NCBI GenBank assembly: GCA_023400335.1
Contig: JAEXFF010000282.1
Location: 1-11,889 of the forward strand
Direction of reading: 5' to 3'
Source of the DNA: Bacteroidota bacterium
GTDB lineage: Bacteria > Bacteroidota > Bacteroidia > Bacteroidales > Marinifilaceae
DNA: 11,889 nt
The position numbers and the translations under genes were made by a program. The notes beneath the pieces are model-generated. The model had not been told where the DNA came from, made no database searches, and worked only from the letters and a program-made list of their open reading frames with translations. Shown here in pieces: positions 6,495 to 11,889 of the stretch (the first letter of the stretch is position 1; every line of letters begins with the position of its first letter).

Positions 6495-7235
6495 ATGAAT
6501 AAAACTGCAAATTATAAATTGACAATTATTGTTCCTGTCTATAATGAAGAAGGTAATATTCAACGCTTGACTACGGAGTTATCCCATTTTTTACAGATCT
6601 CTAAATTTAAATCCTGTATTCTTTTTGTAAATGATGGTTCTACGGATCAGAGCGAACAACTTCTGAAAAAGGCTTGTGAAGGGAAAGATGATTTTTTTTA
6701 TTTAAGTCTGGTCAAGAACGGAGGGCTGAGTGCTGCTATGAAAGCAGGTATTGACAATGTTTTTTCTGAATATGTGGGTTATATTGACGCTGATCTGCAG
6801 ACGGCTCCTGAAGATTTCAATTTGCTGTTAGAATATATAAACGATTATGAAATGGTGATGGGAATCCGGACCGGTAGGAAAGATAGTTTTGTAAAAAATA
6901 TGTCTTCCCGGGTGGCGAACGGCTTTCGCAGGGCTATGACGCATGACGGAGTCGAAGATACCGGTTGTCCTCTGAAAATTCTCCATACTCAATATGCAAA
7001 GAAAATCCCCTTTTTTACCGGAATGCACCGTTTCTTACCTGCTTTGATACAATTACAGCACGGAAAGGTAAAGCAAGTCCCTGTCCGGCACTTTCCCCGG
7101 ATTGCCGGGAAATCGAAATATCATTTGTGGAACCGTCTGGCAGGACCTTTTAAGGATTGTTTTGCCTACCGGTGGATGAAAAAACGGTATATCAATTATG
7201 AAGTAAGTACGGATAATTTATGTGAAATCCTTTAG
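6495..7235 (+). CDS. GT2 family glycosyltransferase (polyprenyl-phosphate sugar synthase-like)
   Basis: A 246-residue GT-A fold enzyme of family 2, closest in layout to DPM1/GtrB/ArnC-type enzymes that load a sugar from a nucleotide donor onto a polyprenyl phosphate. Visible marks are IIVPVYNEEGNI at 11-22, FVNDGSTD at 44-51 (donor base binding), KNGGLSAAMKAG at 74-85, YIDADLQ at 96-102 with the metal-binding DAD, and HFPRIAGKSKY at 199-209, a block typical of this subfamily. It has no C-terminal transmembrane pair, unlike GtrB and ArnC, so it resembles soluble DPM1-like members and would need a membrane partner. The LAB_N-domain membrane protein gene starts 12-18 bases downstream and is the obvious candidate. 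The sugar donor cannot be read from the sequence. The ATG follows an A/T-rich leader without a Shine-Dalgarno site. Confidence 0.9.
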   Translation: MNKTANYKLTIIVPVYNEEGNIQRLTTELSHFLQISKFKSCILFVNDGSTDQSEQLLKKACEGKDDFFYLSLVKNGGLSAAMKAGIDNVFSEYVGYIDADLQTAPEDFNLLLEYINDYEMVMGIRTGRKDSFVKNMSSRVANGFRRAMTHDGVEDTGCPLKILHTQYAKKIPFFTGMHRFLPALIQLQHGKVKQVPVRHFPRIAGKSKYHLWNRLAGPFKDCFAYRWMKKRYINYEVSTDNLCEIL

Positions 7236-7253
7236 TTCAGTGGAGATGTGTAT

Positions 7254-7862
7254 ATGATCTATGTAGTTGGTTTCCTTGCACAGTTGCTTTTTTCAGCCCG
7301 TTTGTTGCTGCAGTGGATTATGTCGGAAAAAGCAAAAAAAGTTGTTTCTCCTTCTATTTTTTGGAAACTTAGTTTGTTAGGTGCTTATTTATTGTTCATA
7401 TACGGCTGGCTGCGGGATGATTTTGCTATTATTCTGGGACAATTGATTTCTTATTATATTTATATCTGGAATTTGGATAAAAAGGAAAGCTGGCGAAAAT
7501 GTCCGGCTGTTATCCGTTATGTTTTATTATTAACACCGGTAGCTGTCTTACTATATATGTTGAAAGATTTGCCTGCTTTCGTCAATCAGTTTTTCCGGAA
7601 TGATGATATTCCTTTGTGGTTACTGGTGTTTGGTTCTATGGGGCAAATAATATTTACGTTGAGGTTTGTTTATCAATGGTTGTATTCCCGTAGAAAAAAT
7701 GAATCTGTTTTACCATTGGGTTTTTGGTTGATCAGTCTGACGGGTTCTCTGATTATTGTTGCTTATGCACTTTACCGGCGAGACCCGGTATTAATACTCG
7801 GACAATCTACAGGTTTGTTGGTATATAGCCGGAATATATATTTGCTTCAGCGGAACAGGTAA
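7254..7862 (+). CDS. Membrane protein with two tandem LAB_N (lipid A biosynthesis N-terminal) domains
   Basis: The ATG at 7254 gives 202 residues and is preferred; a GTG at 7248 would add two. Numbering here is from the GTG. The protein has two copies of the LAB_N domain, the three-helix module found at the N-terminus of some LpxB proteins. Copy 1 spans about 5-76 and copy 2 about 126-200. Both share the same pattern: Q, three residues, F, two residues, R, three residues, QW, then FW near a proline, SLxG, Y, RxD and ILGQ followed by Y and N (FWKLSLLG with ILGQLISYY, against FWLISLTG with ILGQSTGLL). A seventh hydrophobic helix at about 90-107 joins them. No LpxB glycosyltransferase domain is attached. 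Its tight position after the GT2 gene suggests a joint job on lipid-linked sugars at the inner membrane. A PQ-loop/SWEET-like 3+1+3 arrangement is an inference from helix count only. Confidence 0.85.
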   Translation: MIYVVGFLAQLLFSARLLLQWIMSEKAKKVVSPSIFWKLSLLGAYLLFIYGWLRDDFAIILGQLISYYIYIWNLDKKESWRKCPAVIRYVLLLTPVAVLLYMLKDLPAFVNQFFRNDDIPLWLLVFGSMGQIIFTLRFVYQWLYSRRKNESVLPLGFWLISLTGSLIIVAYALYRRDPVLILGQSTGLLVYSRNIYLLQRNR

Positions 7863-7885
7863 TAATTTATTTTTTCGGAAAGCAT

Positions 7886-9010
7886 ATGGGAATCTATGTA
7901 CATATACCTTTTTGCAGGAGTAAGTGTTATTATTGTGGCTTCTATTCTGTTGCTTCTGTTGTTTTGAAAAAGGCTTTTATTCGTGCTTTGTGCCGGGAAA
8001 TAGAGCTAAGAAAAGATTATTTAGGCATTTATAAACCGGAAACGTTGTATTTGGGAGGAGGAACACCCTCTTATCTGGATTCCGATGAACTTCAAATGAT
8101 TTTGCAAAAGTTAGAGGAAACGAAATTGTTTCCGCTTTGCGGAGAAAGAACGATAGAAATAAATCCCGAAGATATGACGCGGGCTAAACTGAATGAATGG
8201 AAACGACTCGGTTTTAACCGTTTGAGCATTGGTGTCCAAACTTTTAATGAAGAAGTTTTAAAGAAGATTAACCGGACTCATACCGCCCGACAGGCTATTG
8301 ACGGAATTTTTTGTGCGACTGAATGCGGATTTGAGAATATCAGTATCGATTTTATTATCGGTATGCCGGGGAATACTCTGGAAAATGTAAAAGCAGATTT
8401 AAACCAAATCCGACATTTACCTGTTTCCCATGTTTCGGTATATATTTTGAGTATAGAAGAAGGTTCTGTTTTTGACCGGCAAATTAAAAAAGGGATTTTT
8501 TCTCCTCCGGCTGACGATATACTGGCAGAAGAATATTTGACCGTTTCGGCTTTATTGCGGGAGATGGGGTTTAAACATTATGAGATATCTAATTTTGCCC
8601 GTGAAGGGAAATATGCTGTTCATAATTCTAATTATTGGAACCGGAAGCCTTATATCGGTTTTGGACCTTCAGCTCATTCCTTTAATGTAAATTCCCGCCA
8701 ATGGAATATTGCAAATATAAAAACATATTGTGAAAGTTTAGATAATGATATTTTACAATTTGATTTTGAGGAATTAACAGATGTTGATTTATATAATGAA
8801 TATATTATGACGGGATTGCGTACAATGTGGGGGGTAAATCTGGATATTCTTCAGTCTGCGTATGAGAAATATTGGTCTTTGGCAAAATCTCATATTCCCG
8901 GATATCTTCGGCAGGGATGGGCAGAAGTGAAAGGAAATCATTTATTACTGACGGAGCAGGGATGGTTGGTATCGGACTATATTTTTTGTGATTTATTTGC
9001 GACTTTTTGA
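7886..9010 (+). CDS. hemW: HemW-type radical SAM heme chaperone
   Basis: A 374-residue radical SAM protein of the HemN/HemW group, the usual HemW length. The cluster motif is C10-xxx-C14-xx-C17 in HIPFCRSKCYYCGF, and the residue two after C17 is phenylalanine (F19). True HemN oxygen-independent coproporphyrinogen oxidases have a fourth cysteine there, so this is HemW rather than HemN. LGGGTPSYL at 56-64 is the SAM-binding glycine motif. SIGVQTF at 114-120 and SIDFIIGMPG at 153-162 are further HemN/W blocks. YEISNFA at 232-238 and HNSNYWNRKPYIGFGPSAHSF at 246-266 are HemW-typical. A HemN_C-like domain fills about 300-370. It is likely to insert heme into respiratory proteins. The start lies 23 bases after the LAB_N gene, so it is probably in the same transcript, though no functional link is evident. 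Genomes often label such proteins as coproporphyrinogen oxidase by mistake. Confidence 0.92.
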   Translation: MGIYVHIPFCRSKCYYCGFYSVASVVLKKAFIRALCREIELRKDYLGIYKPETLYLGGGTPSYLDSDELQMILQKLEETKLFPLCGERTIEINPEDMTRAKLNEWKRLGFNRLSIGVQTFNEEVLKKINRTHTARQAIDGIFCATECGFENISIDFIIGMPGNTLENVKADLNQIRHLPVSHVSVYILSIEEGSVFDRQIKKGIFSPPADDILAEEYLTVSALLREMGFKHYEISNFAREGKYAVHNSNYWNRKPYIGFGPSAHSFNVNSRQWNIANIKTYCESLDNDILQFDFEELTDVDLYNEYIMTGLRTMWGVNLDILQSAYEKYWSLAKSHIPGYLRQGWAEVKGNHLLLTEQGWLVSDYIFCDLFATF

Positions 9011-9089
9011 TTTAAAAAGGACTAAAGCTATATTTTAAAAGAAGAATGACATTAAAATATATAAATTGCATCAAGGTATATGCGGTTTT

Positions 9090-9121
9090 TTTGTCGTTTT
9101 GCTGTTTATTCTTTATTTTTG
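9090..9121 (+). promoter_or_regulatory. asnS: Bacteroidota-type promoter for asnS-rpoN
   Basis: TTTG at 9090-9093, then exactly 20 bases, then TATTTTTG at 9114-9121, matches the primary-sigma consensus of this phylum (TTTG, 19-21, TAnnTTTG) in both halves and in spacing. It stands 92 bases before the asnS ATG, leaving a leader of roughly 85 bases. It is the best promoter in the window. Confidence 0.75.
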
Positions 9122-9155
9122 CAAATTCACGGAATATAAATTGTATTAACAATTA

Positions 9156-9182
9156 ATAATTTAAAACGGCGACGTTTATTAT
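9156..9182 (+). other. Hairpin with GNRA tetraloop in the asnS leader
   Basis: AAACG (9164-9168), GCGA (9169-9172) and CGTTT (9173-9177) form a 5-bp stem with a GNRA-type loop. ATAAT at 9156-9160 and ATTAT at 9178-9182 extend it by five pairs across a three-base bulge. The hairpin lies about 31 bases before the asnS AUG, inside the predicted leader. It is A/U-rich, so stability would be modest. Confidence 0.35.
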
Positions 9183-9213
9183 AACTGTTTTAATGGTTGT
9201 AACTTAAAAAGAA

Positions 9214-10659
9214 ATGAAAGCACAAAAAGTAACAGTAAAGGACTTATTACAATCTGGAGATTGCAATAAGGAAGTGGAAATCAGAGGTTGGGTAAGGACC
9301 AAACGGGGAAATAAACAGGTAAATTTTATAGCGTTAAATGATGGTTCTACTATAAACAATATACAGATCGTTGTAGAGATGGCTAATTTCCCGGAGGAAG
9401 TGATGAAAAAAGTTACAACCGGTGCTGCCATTTATGTAAAAGGTGTTTTGGTTGAAAGTAGCGGTAGCGGACAATCTCATGAAATTCAAGCTCAAGAGTT
9501 AGTCATATTGGGAGAAGCTGATCCGGAAAAATATCCTATACAGCCTAAAAAGCACTCGTTAGAGTTTTTGCGGGATGTTGCTCATTTACGGTTCAGAACG
9601 AATATTTTCGGAGCTGTTTTCCGTATTCGTCATGCAATGGCTTTTGCCATTCATCAATATTTCAACGATCATGGTTTTTATTATTTACATACTCCTCTTA
9701 TTACGGCTTCAGATTGTGAAGGTGCCGGAGAAATGTTCCGGGTGACAACATTGGATCCGAAAAATCCTCCTTTAGATAAAAATGGAGAAGTTGATTACAA
9801 ACAGGATTTCTTTGGAAAAGCGACGAATTTAACAGTGAGTGGACAATTAGAGGGAGAATTGGGAGCCATGTCGTTGGGAAAAATCTATACATTTGGACCT
9901 ACTTTCAGGGCTGAAAACTCAAATACGACCAGGCATTTGTCTGAGTTCTGGATGATAGAGCCAGAAATGGCTTTTTATGATCTGGAGGATAATATGGATT
10001 TAGCCGAAGACTTTCTGAAATATTTGATTCAGTATGCATTGGATCATTGTATGGATGATTTAAAATTCTTAAGTGCCCGTTTACAGGAAGAAGAAAAAAA
10101 TAAGAAAGCAGAAGAGCGTTCCATGGAGTTAATCGAAAAGTTAAATTTTGTTTTAACTCATTCTTTTGAACGGGTTTCTTATACCGAAGCTGTTGAAATA
10201 TTAATGAATAGTAAACAGAATAAAAATGGTAAATTCCAATATCCGGTTTCGGGTTGGGGAGTAGACTTACAGAGCGAACACGAACGGTATCTGGTGGAAA
10301 AACATTTTAAGAAACCGGTTATTTTAACCGGTTATCCGAAGGAAATAAAAGCTTTTTATATGAAGCAAAATCCGGATGGGAAAACAGTTGCTGCTATGGA
10401 TGTACTTTTTCCTCAGATCGGAGAGATTATCGGAGGCTCCCAGCGGGAAGAAAACTATGATAAACTGGTTAACCGGATGAAAGAAGTCGGGATTTCTACT
10501 GAAGGAATGTCTTATTACCTTGATACCCGTCAGTTTGGTTCCGCTGTACACAGCGGTTTTGGTTTGGGGTTTGAACGTTTGTTATTGTTTGTAACAGGAA
10601 TGGGAAATATAAGAGACGTGATACCTTTTCCCCGTACTCCCAAAAATGCTGATTTTTAA
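9214..10659 (+). CDS. asnS: Asparaginyl-tRNA synthetase
   Basis: This 481-residue class IIb aminoacyl-tRNA synthetase activates asparagine with ATP and charges tRNA-Asn in the cytoplasm. The N-terminal anticodon-binding OB fold covers about 20-105 ([25 protein letters not shown]). Motif 1 lies around 138-165. Motif 2 is [16 protein letters not shown] at 231-246 with R232, followed by [12 protein letters not shown]. Motif 3 is [12 protein letters not shown] at 448-459 with R455, followed by [13 protein letters not shown]. The motif-2 neighbourhood and the DVIPFPR ending favour AsnRS over AspRS. It is slightly longer than the usual 465 or so; the extra length fits the ProAsnPro-rich insert near 180-200 and a charged helical insert near 285-310 ([12 protein letters not shown]). 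It has its own promoter and is followed by rpoN after 26 bases, so the two are probably co-transcribed. Confidence 0.97.
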   Translation: MKAQKVTVKDLLQSGDCNKEVEIRGWVRTKRGNKQVNFIALNDGSTINNIQIVVEMANFPEEVMKKVTTGAAIYVKGVLVESSGSGQSHEIQAQELVILGEADPEKYPIQPKKHSLEFLRDVAHLRFRTNIFGAVFRIRHAMAFAIHQYFNDHGFYYLHTPLITASDCEGAGEMFRVTTLDPKNPPLDKNGEVDYKQDFFGKATNLTVSGQLEGELGAMSLGKIYTFGPTFRAENSNTTRHLSEFWMIEPEMAFYDLEDNMDLAEDFLKYLIQYALDHCMDDLKFLSARLQEEEKNKKAEERSMELIEKLNFVLTHSFERVSYTEAVEILMNSKQNKNGKFQYPVSGWGVDLQSEHERYLVEKHFKKPVILTGYPKEIKAFYMKQNPDGKTVAAMDVLFPQIGEIIGGSQREENYDKLVNRMKEVGISTEGMSYYLDTRQFGSAVHSGFGLGFERLLLFVTGMGNIRDVIPFPRTPKNADF

Positions 10660-10685
10660 TTAACTAAAGATTTTATTTTATCATT

Positions 10686-11889
10686 ATGGCACTAAAGCAA
10701 AGTTTGCAACAAAAGCTGGGGCTGAAGATAAATCCGCTTCAGATACAGTTGATTAAATTGCTGGAATTGCCTACTTATCAATTAGAACAGCGAATAAAAG
10801 AAGAATTGGAATCTAATCCTCTTCTGGAGGAAGGACAAGAAGAACCTGAATCCGAATATACGGTTGAAAATGAAGAAGAGTTTGAAGGAGGGGAAGACGA
10901 CGAAGAAGGACAGGAGAAAAATGAAGATGATTTTACGCTGGAAGATTATATGAATGATGAAGACGATATTCCGGATTATAAATTGTCTGTTTCTAATGCT
11001 TCGAAAGACGATGAAGCCAGGGATTTGATTTTTTCCCAGGGGACGACCTTCCGGGAAAATCTTATGAGTCAGTTAGGGATGCGGAATTTGTCCGATTTGG
11101 AGAGAAAAGTAGCAGAATATATTATCGGCAATATTGATGATGACGGCTACTTACGGCGGAATATCGGAAATATTGTCGATGATCTGGCTTTTGGAGCAGG
11201 AATAGAAATTTCTGAACAGGAGGTAGAAAAGCTTTTGAAAATTATTCAGGAATTTGAGCCCTCTGGTGTAGGGGCCAGGGATTTAAGAGAATGTTTATTG
11301 TTGCAAGTCCGTCATAAGCTTTCAGAAAATCCGGCTAATCCTGTTTTGCAAATGGCTCAGGCTGTTTTAACGGATTGTTTTGAGGAATTTTCCCGGAAAC
11401 ATTATGAAAAGATAGCCCGGAAATTGCGCATCTCGGATACAGATTTGAAAATAGCTATCGAGGAAATTCTAAAACTTAATCCTAAACCCGGAGGAACCGG
11501 AGGGGATTCTTCTTTTGAAAGAAATGCAGAAAAAGTTATTCCTGATTTCACTTTGGATTTAGTAGACGGAGAACTTCAATTGACCCTTAATTCCGGAAAT
11601 TTGCCTGAATTGAGAATCAATAAAGCTTATTTAAATATCCTGGATGGATATAAAAATGGTCAAAGTGCTAAAGATAAAAAAGATGTCGTTTCTTTTGTAA
11701 AGTATAAATTAAACTCCGCAAAATCATTTATTGATGCCGTTGAGCAACGGAATAATACGTTAATGCTGACAATGACCGCAATTGTGCAATTTCAGAAACC
11801 TTTTTTTCTTACAGGGGATGAGAGTTTATTGAAACCCATGATTTTAAGGGATATTGCGGATATAACAGGTTTGGATGTCTCTACTATTT
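10686..11889 (+). CDS. rpoN: RNA polymerase sigma-54 factor, cut by the right edge
   Basis: The ATG at 10686 opens a frame that stays open to the window end, giving 401 codons plus one base. Region I is clear: LKQSLQQKLGLKINPLQIQ at residues 3-21 and LEQRIKEELESNPLLEE at 33-49, the activator-responsive segment. Region II is very acidic, about 48-98, rich in E and D. The core-binding region follows from about 115 (SQLGMRNLSDLERKVAEYI, NIDDDGYL at 149-156, EPSGVGARDLRECLLLQ at 191-207, LNPKPG at 264-269). The sequence stops at LKPMILRDIADITGLDVSTI, where the promoter-reading helix-turn-helix begins, so the second helix and the RpoN box lie beyond the window. Full length is normally about 480-490. 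Sigma-54 directs polymerase to -24/-12 promoters and needs an AAA+ activator; none is encoded here. Confidence 0.96.
   Translation, partial: MALKQSLQQKLGLKINPLQIQLIKLLELPTYQLEQRIKEELESNPLLEEGQEEPESEYTVENEEEFEGGEDDEEGQEKNEDDFTLEDYMNDEDDIPDYKLSVSNASKDDEARDLIFSQGTTFRENLMSQLGMRNLSDLERKVAEYIIGNIDDDGYLRRNIGNIVDDLAFGAGIEISEQEVEKLLKIIQEFEPSGVGARDLRECLLLQVRHKLSENPANPVLQMAQAVLTDCFEEFSRKHYEKIARKLRISDTDLKIAIEEILKLNPKPGGTGGDSSFERNAEKVIPDFTLDLVDGELQLTLNSGNLPELRINKAYLNILDGYKNGQSAKDKKDVVSFVKYKLNSAKSFIDAVEQRNNTLMLTMTAIVQFQKPFFLTGDESLLKPMILRDIADITGLDVSTI

Noticed and set aside
9046..9156. A 36-codon plus-strand frame with a hydrophobic stretch, between hemW and asnS.
   Set aside because: It spans the best promoter in the window (9090-9121), and its hydrophobic residues come from the T-runs of that promoter, so a coding role is unlikely.
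10687..10708. A sigma-54-like TGGCAC followed by TTTGCA at the very start of rpoN, suggesting autoregulation.
   Set aside because: The GG and GC elements are 14 bases apart instead of the required 10, and the site lies inside the rpoN coding start rather than upstream of a gene.

Overview
The window looks like ordinary chromosome from a Bacteroidota member, most likely of the order Bacteroidales. The signs are low G+C with A/T-rich gaps, start codons mostly without Shine-Dalgarno sites, and at least one good match to the Bacteroidota primary-sigma promoter (TTTG, about 20 bases, TAnnTTTG) ahead of asnS. The gene content agrees: asnS followed directly by rpoN, a protein with two LAB_N domains next to a GT2 glycosyltransferase, and a PlsB/PlsC-like acyltransferase with a Bacteroidota-style catalytic block. 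An Odoribacteraceae-like genus is possible, but that is a weak impression.

The left half (1-6348) reads on the minus strand. In transcription order it holds pyrH (UMP kinase), dxs (first step of the MEP isoprenoid pathway), a Crp/Fnr-family regulator 21 bases after dxs, a class I/II PLP aminotransferase, an acyltransferase, a two-helix small membrane protein, and the first 26 codons of a further gene cut by the left edge. The right half (6495-11889) reads on the plus strand: a GT2 glycosyltransferase, a tandem LAB_N membrane protein, hemW, then asnS and rpoN under their own promoter. rpoN is cut by the right edge inside its helix-turn-helix. The two halves diverge from the 146-base gap 6349-6494, where two oppositely directed -7-like boxes lie two bases apart.

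Functionally the window is mostly core metabolism and information processing: pyrimidine nucleotides, isoprenoid precursors, amino-acid transamination, phospholipid acylation, a heme chaperone, Asn-tRNA charging and sigma-54. The GT2 and double-LAB_N pair probably acts on lipid-linked sugars at the inner membrane. I saw no mobile element, CRISPR array, rRNA or tRNA gene. No gap exceeds about 210 bases. I found no convincing new multi-gene system. The items most worth a second look are the double-LAB_N protein, the altered acyltransferase catalytic spacing, the dxs-linked regulator, and the inverted repeats in the pyrH-dxs and aminotransferase-acyltransferase gaps.
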